Notes under the pieces: model-generated
What the model was told of the DNA's origin: nothing
Databases searched by the model: none
Seen by the model: the letters and a program-made list of their open reading frames with translations, nothing else
Origin: Candidatus Parvarchaeota archaeon
Lineage (GTDB): Archaea; Nanobdellota; Nanobdellia; Parvarchaeales; Parvarchaeaceae
NCBI GenBank assembly: GCA_023378805.1
Contig: JAMCSQ010000019.1
Span: forward strand, 1-64,000
DNA: 64,000 nt
Reading direction: 5' to 3'
In this document: positions 34,527 through 43,908 of the stretch, piece by piece
Layout: the number at the start of each line of letters is the position of its first letter
Position numbering within the stretch: the stretch's first letter is position 1
Position numbers and translations under genes: made by a program

Positions 34527-36305
34527 TTAGTATTCCTTAACGCTCTTGTACATTTTATCGAACTCGTCCCAAAGCTCGGCAGGCAGATGCTTTTCAAATT
34601 TTTTAAAGAAGACTTTCACCTCATTTAATTCCTTCAACCAGCCTTGCTTATTAAAATATAACAACCCCTCGATTTTTTCTTTTCCAATATTCAATCCATT
34701 TAAATTTAAATCCTCTATCTTAGGTATAAAACCAATAGGCAGTTCAATTGCATTTACTTTTCTATCAACTCTGTCAATCATCCATTTTAGTATCCTAAAG
34801 TTTTCGCTGAAGCCGGGCCAGATATAATTTCCTTTTTCATCTTTTCTAAACCAGTTTACATTAAAAACCTTTGGAGGAGTTTTTACCCTCTTAGCAACAT
34901 CAAACCAATGCTTAAAATAATCGCCCATATTATAACCACAAAAAGGAAGCATTGACATCGGATCAGATCTTATTATTCCGGTAGAATCTGACTGTGCAGC
35001 GGTTGTTTCTGCCCTTATCATTGCTCCTAATAATATGCCTTGCTCAAACGTCTTTGCTTCGTATACTAAAGGGATCAGCGAAGAACGCCTGCCACCGAAC
35101 AGCATAACTGATAATTTAACACCATTTGGAGCTTCATATAACTTAGACTTAAAGGTATACTGTTTTAACGGAGTTGTAAATCTTGAATTTTTATGTGCTG
35201 CGTCTTTACTGCTTCCAGAATGCCATTCCCTGCCAGTCCAATCATATAAGATTTCTGGAGGCTTGCTTAACCCTTCCCACCAAGGAGTATTGTTCTTTGG
35301 ATTTAAAGCGACGTTTGTAAAAATTGTATTTCTCCTAAGTGACTGCAATATATTTGGATTGCTACTCGGGCCTGTACCATATGCAACTCCAAAGAAACCA
35401 TTTTCTGGGTTTATCCCTCTAAGTTCTCCTTCTTTGCCTACAAAAAGCCAGCCTATATCATCACCAACTGTTCTTGCTTCAAATTCATTGAAATTAGAAG
35501 GAGGTTTTATCATCGCTAGATTTGTTTTGCCGCTAGCACTTGGCAATGCGCCACTTATGTAATATCTATTTTTTCTTTTCTTATCAACTACTTCAAGAAG
35601 AAACATATGCTCTGCTAACCATCCTTCATCCCTTGCAACTACGCTTGCTAGTCTCAAAGCATGCGGTTTTTTGCTTAGTACCGCATTTCCACCATACTCC
35701 GTATTTATGCTCATCAACAACAATTCATCAGGGAAATGGCAGATATACCTATTTTCAATACTTAAATCACCTGTAGAATGCAATGCCCTCACGTATTTTT
35801 TCTTCTTTTTTATTTCTTTTACAGCAACTTGCCCCATTCTTGTAAGGATACGCATGTTTACGACTACATATGCACTATCAGTTATTTCAATGCCAACCTG
35901 AGAAAAATCCGAGTTTGCTGGACCCATTAGATATGGAATAACATACATTACCCTTCCTTTCATTGCTCCATTGAAAAATTTCCACATCATTTTAAATGCT
36001 TTTTCTTTTTTCATCCATCTATTTGTTGGCCCTGCTTCTTCTGCATTGTCAGTGCATATCAGTGTCCTATCTTCCACTCTCGCAACATCGTTTCTTTGGG
36101 TACGATAAAGATAGCAGTTTTTGTATTCTTTTTCATTAAGTTTTATCCATTTTCCTTCAGTTGTAAGTAAATTCCTTAACTCTGCATTCTCTCTATAGGA
36201 GCCGTCACACCAGTATAGCTTTTCCGGTTTTGTTATTTTCTCGACTTCATAGATCCAAGAAACCAAAGAATCAGGTAAAGACTTAATATCTTTTTCATCA
36301 AGCAT
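34527..36305 (-). CDS. pckG: Phosphoenolpyruvate carboxykinase (GTP)
   Basis: 592 residues, normal for the GTP enzyme, which interconverts oxaloacetate and PEP for gluconeogenesis. Motifs: the substrate region MGPANSDFSQVGIEITDSAYVV, the P-loop SGALPSASGKTNLAM, kinase-2 VGDDIGWL and the nucleotide-end region NPENGFFGVAYGTG, then FGGRRSSLIPLVYEA. The usual reactive cysteine before GKT (A-C-G-K-T) is Ser here. AGGTGAA about 6 nt before the ATG is a clear ribosome binding site. Divergent from the AAA ATPase gene, with a hairpin in the 208-base gap. It links the sugar island to central metabolism. Confidence 0.95.
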   Translation of the reverse strand: MLDEKDIKSLPDSLVSWIYEVEKITKPEKLYWCDGSYRENAELRNLLTTEGKWIKLNEKEYKNCYLYRTQRNDVARVEDRTLICTDNAEEAGPTNRWMKKEKAFKMMWKFFNGAMKGRVMYVIPYLMGPANSDFSQVGIEITDSAYVVVNMRILTRMGQVAVKEIKKKKKYVRALHSTGDLSIENRYICHFPDELLLMSINTEYGGNAVLSKKPHALRLASVVARDEGWLAEHMFLLEVVDKKRKNRYYISGALPSASGKTNLAMIKPPSNFNEFEARTVGDDIGWLFVGKEGELRGINPENGFFGVAYGTGPSSNPNILQSLRRNTIFTNVALNPKNNTPWWEGLSKPPEILYDWTGREWHSGSSKDAAHKNSRFTTPLKQYTFKSKLYEAPNGVKLSVMLFGGRRSSLIPLVYEAKTFEQGILLGAMIRAETTAAQSDSTGIIRSDPMSMLPFCGYNMGDYFKHWFDVAKRVKTPPKVFNVNWFRKDEKGNYIWPGFSENFRILKWMIDRVDRKVNAIELPIGFIPKIEDLNLNGLNIGKEKIEGLLYFNKQGWLKELNEVKVFFKKFEKHLPAELWDEFDKMYKSVKEY

Positions 36306-36415
36306 TACTATTCACCTATAACTTTTTTCAAAGCTTTTGTACTAAATTTAACTAATTTAAAGCCAAAACATAGTATTTATATTTGTTTAATTAATTTATA
36401 GTTTTTTATCGATGC

Positions 36416-36436
36416 CGCTATAAAAATAGCGTTTTT
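36416..36436 (+). other. Hairpin plus T-run between divergent genes
   Basis: CGCTAT-AAAA-ATAGCG forms a perfect 6-bp stem with a 4-nt loop and is followed by TTTTT, like an intrinsic terminator on the plus strand. It lies between the divergent pckG and AAA ATPase genes, where no upstream plus-strand gene needs termination. It could also be an operator shared by the two promoters. Confidence 0.35.
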
Positions 36437-36481
36437 ACCTTTATATGAAGTAAAAATTAACCGTTGAAAGTCAATTAAAAG

Positions 36482-36490
36482 CTTAAATAT
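36482..36490 (+). promoter_or_regulatory. TATA box of the AAA ATPase gene
   Basis: CTTAAATAT ends 23 nt before the ATG at 36514, again indicating a leaderless message. Confidence 0.45.
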
Positions 36491-36513
36491 TGGAAGTTTT
36501 CAAATGATTAAAT

Positions 36514-37941
36514 ATGGTTTTCAGCAATAATACGATCGATTCTCTATACACGGCTAAAAAAGCAATAGAAGAATTAGTCAAAAGCAATAAAGACAATAAA
36601 AAATTGAATGAAATAATAAAAAACAAAGGAGTAAAACTTGAAGATTTACTAAGTACTAACATAGAAATAGACTATGATAATCTGAGTATAAAGGCTTCGT
36701 ACTTTACTAGAGATTATCCAAGCAACCTTGTCAATCTTATGAATGCAATTCAAGACATAAAAGCATTTTCAAAAAGCGCTTACAGAAAGATACGGTTTGA
36801 TATTGACAACAATGAAAATGATGGAACCTACTATATAAAGGCATTTGATGAAAAAGATGAAAACTTATTCTATATTAGATTGTCGAAAATGGTGTTTGAA
36901 ATGGATAGCGGATTAAAACATGCCTTTTTGTCTACAGGTATATACAAGAATTTCGCAGAAAAACCCTCATTTGCAAGAGAATTGTTTTCGATATTAAATG
37001 AAAAAGTAATAATAAAAGACATAGAAAATACGAACAAGGATTTATTTATTGAAGACGCTTATTCGGAAAATGGAGGTAATTTGGCCGATACCCTTAAGAG
37101 TCTTGGGCTAGAGATTTACAATAGCGATATAAACATGAATATAGTGGGAGGATACAATGATATAAAAGATAGAATTGAAAGGGAAATATTCACCCCCTTC
37201 GCACATAAAGACATACTTAATGAAATAAGAAAACTTACACGAATAAACAAGAAGAACGAGACAAATAGTGCACTGTTCTATGGAGAACCTGGAACAGGTA
37301 AGACCCTAATGGCAAGGGTAATATCAAATGAAAACAAACTTAATTTCATTTATATGGATGTATCACAGATATATTCAAATTGGTATGGTGATTCTCCAAG
37401 GAGGATGGAAGCAGCATTTGACCTTGTAAAAAGATATTCAAAACAAAATGGTAAAACGGTATTATTTATAGACGAAATAGATTCATTGGGAAACAGACAG
37501 TACAACAGCAATGAAAGCAACAAGGTATTAAATGTTCTGCTTACAAAATTAAGTGGCATTAAGTCTGAAGAGAATGAAGATCTGCTTCTAATCGGCTGTA
37601 CAAACCTTATTAACAATCTTGACCCTGCTTTGATATCAAGATTTAAGAGCAAAATCTTGTTTAGAAAACCAAATGAAGAGGACAGGGCAGGTATAATCTC
37701 CACGTATTCGCAGAAACTTTCAGAAAGTGATATAAAATTACTTGCAAAAAACACTGAAGGATTAACAGGCAGGGATATAGAATCAATCATTTCAATAGCA
37801 GAAGAGAACCTTGCATACGATGTAGCAAATAAAAAAAGGGATTATAAAACTCCAAGAATAGAGGATTACATACATGCGCTAAGTTTATTCAAACAGACTC
37901 ATGAGCAGGAAAAGCAGAAAACCAGCGGCCTTTACAGCTGA
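36514..37941 (+). CDS. AAA+ ATPase with one AAA module (Cdc48/PAN-like)
   Basis: 475 residues. The N-terminal 190 residues are charged and unplaced; then comes an AAA module with YNDIKDRIEREIFTPFAH, Walker A FYGEPGTGKTLMAR, Walker B TVLFIDEIDSLGNRQ, a sensor-1 region GCTNLINNLDPALISRF (Arg finger), and sensor-2 helices (NTEGLTGRDIESII). A pore aromatic fits IYSNWYGDSPRRMEAAF. It is not a standard PAN or VAT, which have N-terminal coiled coil/OB or two AAA rings. Probably an unfoldase or remodelling ATPase. Its 3' end overlaps the convergent GH13 gene by 10 nt. Confidence 0.85.
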   Translation: MVFSNNTIDSLYTAKKAIEELVKSNKDNKKLNEIIKNKGVKLEDLLSTNIEIDYDNLSIKASYFTRDYPSNLVNLMNAIQDIKAFSKSAYRKIRFDIDNNENDGTYYIKAFDEKDENLFYIRLSKMVFEMDSGLKHAFLSTGIYKNFAEKPSFARELFSILNEKVIIKDIENTNKDLFIEDAYSENGGNLADTLKSLGLEIYNSDINMNIVGGYNDIKDRIEREIFTPFAHKDILNEIRKLTRINKKNETNSALFYGEPGTGKTLMARVISNENKLNFIYMDVSQIYSNWYGDSPRRMEAAFDLVKRYSKQNGKTVLFIDEIDSLGNRQYNSNESNKVLNVLLTKLSGIKSEENEDLLLIGCTNLINNLDPALISRFKSKILFRKPNEEDRAGIISTYSQKLSESDIKLLAKNTEGLTGRDIESIISIAEENLAYDVANKKRDYKTPRIEDYIHALSLFKQTHEQEKQKTSGLYS

Positions 37942-39074
37942 TTGCCAAGAAAATTATATTTAAACTTTTTTACTTTTGAGATGTTGTCTTTCTTCCAAGC
38001 CATAAATCTTCTGCATTCTATGTCACTAAAGCTTGCTAATCTGCTAAAATCCCTCTTCTGAGAAAGTCCTATTTCAGTACCGTAATAAACAATTGAATTT
38101 TGCGCTTTTCCTAGTTCTCTTACTACTGAATTAGTTTTATCAGGGATTAACCAACTTATTCTCTGCATATCATGATTATCTGCGAAAATAAATCCCTTCT
38201 TTCTTCTTTTCTCAAGCATATCAAACTTCAGTCGTCTGATAGCTAGATTTGAAGAAAAATCTAAAGGAGTTTTAAATAATCTGCTAAATAGTTCCATTGC
38301 AAATTCCTCGGCTTTTGCAGACTGAATTTCATCCCAGGCTTTACCAATGTTTTTATTAACTAGCTCTAAAAGAGCATTTTTCTTTGTTTCGTCTTCTAAA
38401 AACCACAATGTATTTAGATATTTTGGAGCTATTCCTGACAGCCAAATTTCTGGAAGAAAAGCGAAATTTCTATCAACTTTTTTACATGCTTCTGTGAACA
38501 CTTTCCAGAATTCCATGGACGGACCAATTGCATGATCTAATCTATACCCGTCTATTCCAAAGTTATTTATCCAAAAAAGCCCTGCTTCCGTCAAGTAATC
38601 TATGACCTCCTTGTTTTTCGTATTTAATTTTGGTAGGCCTTTAAATCCAAGAAAGGACATATAATTATCTTTACCATCAAAAACGAACCATTTTTTGTAT
38701 CTACTTTTTCCATTTTTTAAAGCCGAAACAAAAAAGGGGTGCTTATACGAAACATGATTTGCCACAAAATCTAGTATAACTTTTAATCCTATTGAATGGG
38801 CAGTATCAACAAGTTTCTTTAACGTATTATTCGAACCGAAATGTCTGTCGACCGAATAAAAATCAGTTGTGGAATAACCGTGATAATCGGAAGTAGAAAA
38901 TATTGGAGTTAACCATATTGCATCAAAACTCATATCTTTTATGTATCCAAGCTTGCTTATGACACCCTTAAGATTTCCACCCATCCATGTTTTAGAGGTT
39001 TTAAAGGCAAGCCTTGCATCTTTATGCGCATTATCTGTTGAGAACCGATCCACAAATATTTGATAAATTTTCAT
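37932..39074 (-). CDS. GH13 alpha-amylase family enzyme, short form
   Basis: 380 residues of (beta/alpha)8 barrel. GH13 regions in order: DFVANHVS (region I), DGYRLDHA with the nucleophile Asp (II), FLPEIWL with the acid Glu (III) and FADNHDMQR with the transition-state Asp (IV). It also starts IYQIFVDRFSTDN and contains GYSTTDFYSVDRHFGS, typical of amylases acting on short maltodextrins. No signal peptide, so it is cytoplasmic, and the C-terminal beta-sandwich seems missing or very short. It is divergent from the malK gene. Confidence 0.9.
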   Translation of the reverse strand: MKIYQIFVDRFSTDNAHKDARLAFKTSKTWMGGNLKGVISKLGYIKDMSFDAIWLTPIFSTSDYHGYSTTDFYSVDRHFGSNNTLKKLVDTAHSIGLKVILDFVANHVSYKHPFFVSALKNGKSRYKKWFVFDGKDNYMSFLGFKGLPKLNTKNKEVIDYLTEAGLFWINNFGIDGYRLDHAIGPSMEFWKVFTEACKKVDRNFAFLPEIWLSGIAPKYLNTLWFLEDETKKNALLELVNKNIGKAWDEIQSAKAEEFAMELFSRLFKTPLDFSSNLAIRRLKFDMLEKRRKKGFIFADNHDMQRISWLIPDKTNSVVRELGKAQNSIVYYGTEIGLSQKRDFSRLASFSDIECRRFMAWKKDNISKVKKFKYNFLGNQL

Positions 39075-39147
39075 GTTATTAGGTATTATATAAATCTTAT
39101 AAATTTAAATAATAAAGAGATGTATATTATTAAATATAAGATGGATT

Positions 39148-40224
39148 ATGGTAAGCGTATCATTAAAAGGAATATACAAATCGTTTAAAAGAAAGAAAAA
39201 GATTGTAGAGGTTTTAAAGGGAGTAGACTTGGATATACCGGATGGAAAATTCACCGTTATTCTCGCGCCTTCGGGAGAGGGAAAAACTACATTAATAAGA
39301 ATAATCGCAGGCCTAGAAAAACAGGATAAAGGAGATGTATATATAGGAAATAAAATCGTAAATGACACCCCTCCAAAGGATAGAAACCTTGCAATGGTCT
39401 TTCAGAATTATGCTATCTATCCATTCATGGACGTATTCAACAACATTGCATTTCCACTTAAGATAATGCACATGAAAAAAGAAGAAATTGAGAAAAAAGT
39501 AAGAGAAACTGCAAAGATGCTACAGATAGATGAATTGCTTGACAGAAGGCCTTCACAGCTTTCCGGAGGACAAAGACAGAGAGTAGCAATTGCAAGGGCT
39601 CTTGTAAAAGGAGCAAACCTGCTTTTACTTGACGAGCCCCTCTCAAACCTTGACGCGCAATTAAGGACAGTTGCCAGAGCAGAACTAAAAGAGTTGCAGA
39701 AAAGGCTGCATATAACGGTTGTATACGTGACACATGATCAGGTTGAAGCAATGGTATTAGCAGATCAGGTAGCTGTTCTGCATAATGGAAAAATAGAAGC
39801 AGTTGACAATCCAATGGTTCTATACAGAAAACCTAAAGATGTGTGGGTTGCGGGGTTTATAGGAAATCCCCCAATGAACTTGATAGAGGGAGAACTTATT
39901 GATGAAAAAACATTTTCATTTGAAGGATACAAAATAAAAATACCCAATAGTATTTCAAAGAAACTCAAAATAAGTAAGGGAAAAGCTACTTTAGGGATAA
40001 GACCTGAAGACATAAAAGTAGGAGAGGGGAATGTAAAAGCCATTGTAAATCTTATTGAGCCATTGGGATCGCAGACGCTTTTACGTGTTACTATTGGAAA
40101 AACTACTATCAATGTCATAATATTCCAAACGCACATAATAGAATTGAACAAAGAGATGACATTGGACCTTACAAGTGATAACTTAGCGGTATTTGATAAA
40201 ACGGGACAAAACGCTGAAAAATAG
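39148..40224 (+). CDS. malK: Sugar ABC importer ATPase (MalK/MsmX-like)
   Basis: 358 residues. Walker A LAPSGEGKTTLIR, Q-loop MVFQNYAIYPFMDVFNNIAF, signature QLSGGQRQRVAIARAL, Walker B LLLLDEPLSNLDAQLR and switch VTHDQVEAMVLADQ. A C-terminal TOBE domain (about 235-355) with IGNPPMNLIEGEL and RPEDIKVGEG marks the MalK/UgpC class of CUT1 importers. It supplies energy for the maltodextrin permease encoded convergently at 42008-43793; its stop is 1 nt from the stop of the membrane GH15 gene. Confidence 0.93.
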   Translation: MVSVSLKGIYKSFKRKKKIVEVLKGVDLDIPDGKFTVILAPSGEGKTTLIRIIAGLEKQDKGDVYIGNKIVNDTPPKDRNLAMVFQNYAIYPFMDVFNNIAFPLKIMHMKKEEIEKKVRETAKMLQIDELLDRRPSQLSGGQRQRVAIARALVKGANLLLLDEPLSNLDAQLRTVARAELKELQKRLHITVVYVTHDQVEAMVLADQVAVLHNGKIEAVDNPMVLYRKPKDVWVAGFIGNPPMNLIEGELIDEKTFSFEGYKIKIPNSISKKLKISKGKATLGIRPEDIKVGEGNVKAIVNLIEPLGSQTLLRVTIGKTTINVIIFQTHIIELNKEMTLDLTSDNLAVFDKTGQNAEK

Positions 40225-40225
40225 A

Positions 40226-42007
40226 TTACTTATAATTCAATGCCGCAATAATATACATAGCAGACGACCATGTAAGCGGAGAGGTAGTCTGTAACGGATT
40301 GCCATGGTTTGGGTCTATAGCTTCTGGAAGCAAGAAATCCTGAGAATGCTGTATAGACCACTTCATTAAATTAAATGCCCCTGAATAGTTTCCGTCTTTT
40401 TCATCGTAGTAGGCCAGAAATAAAGTAGTTATAATCCAAGGGGGCATAGGTCCAGAACTATCACGCAATGAAAGAGTATAATGATAAGTGTCCCCAGTAA
40501 ACCTTGCCAATCCTCCTTCTATATCCAATGAATTTATCATAGCAGTTATATCATTTTTTGCCTGAGTAGAATTTAATGAAATTAAACCAAAAGCTATAGG
40601 CAAAATAGAAGATGAATCGGCAATCATTGTTGGAGTAAAAACCAGCTGTCCAGTTCCATTTACATAAAGTTCTGAAGGAGTTACATACTCGCCATAGAAG
40701 CTACCGTTATAGAAATCATTTTCTATGGTATTATTGAGTATATTTGAATAATAATTGATTTTACTGCTATTTTCTTTAAGGGAATTTAAAAGCGCTACAG
40801 AATCCTTCATCCCGATAAGGTCCATTGCCTGAGTCCAGAAATTGTATGCCATTACATCCTCCCATATGCTTAGATCCTGCGGCAGAATCTTGCTTTTGTT
40901 TATGTTTAACTCTTCCCATTGCAATGACCTATTTATCACAGGAAGAAACTGCATTATTAGCGTGAGATTATGTGTTATGTTGTAAAGAGAAGACACACCT
41001 ATTTGGAAAAGACCAACGCTATCATATTCTGGTATACCATAGGAGGTATCTGGAGCAGAAGTCCAGAAATTATACCTAGTATACCACGTGCCATCGCTTT
41101 TCTGCACGCTTTTCATCCAAACCCAATATTTTTCAGCTGAGTTTATATGGCCTGCATCCTGCAGGGACATGGCTGCAAATGAACCGTCTCTTACCCATGC
41201 ATAAAGGTATATGGGGGAAGGAGAAGCTGAAAACTCTCCTGTTAGGGGATTTTGATCATCTTTTAGAAGCAGTAATGAAGTATAATATTGCGTAAGAAAA
41301 CTGCCTCCAAGACTTATATTATTCGAACTATAAAGCCATTTTTTTATGTACACGCCATTTGCAATTAGCACCTTGGAAACGTTTGTTTCGTTAAATTGCG
41401 AAAAAGAAATGATAATATACATATCCCCTTTGTTATTAATGGTTATGTTTGTATAATTCGCATTTACAGATGCATTAAATGCAGAATTTGGGGAATATAT
41501 ATAAATCTTAGGATTGTTCCCTACCGTGACTGTGCTATTATCTAAGGAATATTCATTCTTCCCTTTTAATTGAAAGAGAAATGAATCTAAACCTGTTGAG
41601 TTCTGCTCTATAATTATGGAATTGGAGCCAAAAGGAGTAGAGATTAAATCCGTTGAATCGTTTCTATTTAACATTATTTCATTGTTTAACTTAAGAGTAA
41701 CATTCTTTGTATTGCCGTCTAGAAAATAAAGCTTATCCGTTAAAAGACCATATTTACCGATCATAATATCACTTATAAATGGCTGGCCATACAGGCCAAC
41801 TTCACTGTTGTTTATCCCAGTATAAACAAAAATAGAATTATTTACCCAATTGCTTAAAAGCAGGGAGGACACGGAACTGTTATAAGTGCTTACGTTATAA
41901 TCTATCAAATTTTTAGATTTCTGTGCTAAAAAAATAGTTAGTAAAACAACTGTTATAATCAAAAGAACAGCATAAAAATACCATTTTTTAAATCCTTTTT
42001 TTACCAT
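40226..42007 (-). CDS. Membrane-anchored GH15 glucoamylase-like enzyme, extracellular
   Basis: 593 residues. An N-terminal anchor (about 9-27) leads to a beta-sandwich-like region (to about 250), rich in N-x-S/T, then an (alpha/alpha)6 catalytic domain: YLYAWVRDGSFAAMSLQDAGH, YGIPEYDSVGLFQIGV, QDLSIWEDVMAYNFW (acid Glu in W-E-D) and LLPEAIDPNHGNPLQ (base Glu in P-E-A). Glucoamylase-type hydrolysis outside the cell would feed the transporter. Its ATG directly abuts the malG stop, so it is the last gene of the malEFG operon. Confidence 0.82.
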   Translation of the reverse strand: MVKKGFKKWYFYAVLLIITVVLLTIFLAQKSKNLIDYNVSTYNSSVSSLLLSNWVNNSIFVYTGINNSEVGLYGQPFISDIMIGKYGLLTDKLYFLDGNTKNVTLKLNNEIMLNRNDSTDLISTPFGSNSIIIEQNSTGLDSFLFQLKGKNEYSLDNSTVTVGNNPKIYIYSPNSAFNASVNANYTNITINNKGDMYIIISFSQFNETNVSKVLIANGVYIKKWLYSSNNISLGGSFLTQYYTSLLLLKDDQNPLTGEFSASPSPIYLYAWVRDGSFAAMSLQDAGHINSAEKYWVWMKSVQKSDGTWYTRYNFWTSAPDTSYGIPEYDSVGLFQIGVSSLYNITHNLTLIMQFLPVINRSLQWEELNINKSKILPQDLSIWEDVMAYNFWTQAMDLIGMKDSVALLNSLKENSSKINYYSNILNNTIENDFYNGSFYGEYVTPSELYVNGTGQLVFTPTMIADSSSILPIAFGLISLNSTQAKNDITAMINSLDIEGGLARFTGDTYHYTLSLRDSSGPMPPWIITTLFLAYYDEKDGNYSGAFNLMKWSIQHSQDFLLPEAIDPNHGNPLQTTSPLTWSSAMYIIAALNYK

Positions 42008-42877
42008 TTACTTTGTGCCGCTCATTGTATACATCTGCGTAAGATATTTCTGGAATATTATATAAAATGCTAAAATAGGCAGGCCCATAAGTAGAGAAAA
42101 GGCCGAAAAAACATTGAGATTGACCGCACCTACTGCAGAAGTCCCGCCTAATGCAGAAACATGATAAAGTCCCAGCATTAATGTATAAAGAGATCCTTTA
42201 CTAACAAATACATTAATAACCGCGTAATCTGTGTAAGCACCTATAAAAGCCAAAAGAGCTATAAAAATTACAACTGGCCTTGCTATTCTAAAAAGAATTG
42301 TAAAGAAAGCCCTAAATCTGCTTTGTCCATCAATCATAGCTGCTTCTTCATATTCTTTTGGTATACTGTCTATAAAAATCTTAGACATATACGCACCGAA
42401 TATTGCAGTACCACTTGCGTATATCGCAATAAGACCAAGGTAATTATTTGTAAGGCCTAATGTCGAAAAACTCAAGAAAAGAGGAATAACTATAGATGTA
42501 AAGGGGAAAAAAGTTAAAATATAAAGGAAAACAATGAGAGCTTTCTTACCCGCAATGTTAAGTCTTGCCAAAGCCACTCCTGACACAAAGGCCACCGTTA
42601 CTGCCACTGCTAATGTTCCAACCGCAAGTATAAGACTATTTCTTAGCCACAGAATGAATTGACTGTGGAAAACATACTGATAAGCTGAAAATGTAAAGCT
42701 AGATAAACTTGGGACAAGGTCACTTACAGATAAGTCTGCTATTGAAGAAAGCTTACTAAAGGAGGTTAATACAATGTAATAAAGCGGGAAAATAGCAAAT
42801 AAAACTACTATACCTATAATTATGTAAGAGATAGTCCACCGTAATATATCAAAAACCTTGTATTTGTTTATGTTCAT
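42008..42877 (-). CDS. malG: Maltodextrin ABC permease, MalG-like
   Basis: 289 residues and six helices. The coupling motif is YEEAAMIDGQSRFRAFFTILFRIARPV (EAA-x3-D-G-x9-I-x-L-P analogue with A-R-P). The N-terminus is short and the C-terminus ends MYTMSGTK, both MalG-like. It pairs with MalF, whose gene ends 7 nt upstream, to form the channel of a CUT1 importer powered by MalK. Confidence 0.9.
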   Translation of the reverse strand: MNINKYKVFDILRWTISYIIIGIVVLFAIFPLYYIVLTSFSKLSSIADLSVSDLVPSLSSFTFSAYQYVFHSQFILWLRNSLILAVGTLAVAVTVAFVSGVALARLNIAGKKALIVFLYILTFFPFTSIVIPLFLSFSTLGLTNNYLGLIAIYASGTAIFGAYMSKIFIDSIPKEYEEAAMIDGQSRFRAFFTILFRIARPVVIFIALLAFIGAYTDYAVINVFVSKGSLYTLMLGLYHVSALGGTSAVGAVNLNVFSAFSLLMGLPILAFYIIFQKYLTQMYTMSGTK

Positions 42878-42884
42878 AATTACC

Positions 42885-43793
42885 TCATGTCAGCATATCC
42901 AGAACCTTCGTATACTTTAGCATAAATATTGCCATTACTGCAAGTATTATAATCGAAACTACGGAAAAAGCAGAACCTAAGGCATAATTATAGAAATCAA
43001 ATGCCTGATTATATGCATAAACTGTCAAAGAATAAGTACTAGTTCCAGGCCCCCCTCCTGTCAATATATATATTGGGTAGAAATTATTCCAAGTAAATAT
43101 AAAGCCACTTATTGCGGCAAATGCTATTGCTCCTTTTATTGCCGGCCAAGTAACTTTACTAAACCTTTGAAATGTATTTGCCCCATCCACTTTTGCAGCT
43201 TCATGAAATTCATCGGGTATACTCTGCATTGATGAAAGAAAAAAAGTAGTGTAATAAGAAAAGGAAAGCCAAAGATTTGTAATTATTAATGCTGCCCATG
43301 CAGGCACTGTTTCAAACAACCAATTTATCTGATGAATACCTACTAAAGCTAACAATTGATTTATTATTCCAAAATGCGTATTCCACATATCCGCCCAAAT
43401 CAACAGAGAAATAAACGCAGGAAATGCCCATGGTAACAGTATAAGCGTAAATAAGGGGCCCTTCCCTTTAAATCCCTTCTGATTAAGTATATTTGCAACC
43501 AATAAGCCCAAAAGAACCATTGGAACTAAGCTTCCCACTGTCCAGATTAATGTTTGTAGTATTATTGGATAGATCAAACCACTTTTAAATAGGAGTGCAT
43601 AATTAGTAAATCCCACTACAGTTGCATTAAAAAAATGAGTCAAACTAAAATTTGTAAAAGAGACATAAATGCCATAAGATATTGGATATAAAAAGACAAA
43701 AAGTATCAATGCAATTATTGGCAAAAGATATAAATAATTTATTGATTGCAAACCAAGTTTTCTCAAAAACTTGTTTTTTATTTCTATTTGCAT
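42885..43793 (-). CDS. malF: Maltodextrin ABC permease, MalF-like
   Basis: 302 residues, six helices, with the EAA motif FHEAAKVDGANTFQRFSKVTWPAIKGAI. It begins NYLYLLPIIALILFVFLYPISYGIYVSF, the usual start of the short archaeal/Gram-positive MalF form without the large periplasmic loop of enteric MalF. It follows malE by 115 bases, a spacing that would allow a separately abundant malE message. Confidence 0.9.
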   Translation of the reverse strand: MQIEIKNKFLRKLGLQSINYLYLLPIIALILFVFLYPISYGIYVSFTNFSLTHFFNATVVGFTNYALLFKSGLIYPIILQTLIWTVGSLVPMVLLGLLVANILNQKGFKGKGPLFTLILLPWAFPAFISLLIWADMWNTHFGIINQLLALVGIHQINWLFETVPAWAALIITNLWLSFSYYTTFFLSSMQSIPDEFHEAAKVDGANTFQRFSKVTWPAIKGAIAFAAISGFIFTWNNFYPIYILTGGGPGTSTYSLTVYAYNQAFDFYNYALGSAFSVVSIIILAVMAIFMLKYTKVLDMLT

Positions 43794-43908
43794 AAAATTA
43801 ATAAATTTTTATTAAATTTATGCCTTTTGTTGCATAATTCTGTTGAAAACAGTGGCGGATACTTAATAAAATAAAATTAATATTTTATTAAACTTATTAA
43901 AGTAATGC

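Noticed and set aside
35035..35562. 175-codon plus-strand open frame
   Set aside because: Antisense to the PEP carboxykinase gene, with no family resemblance; the sense gene is certain.
43840..43852. CTGTT-GAA-AACAG stem between malE and malF
   Set aside because: A 5-bp stem with a 3-nt loop is expected by chance in a spacer; no T-run follows on the coding strand.
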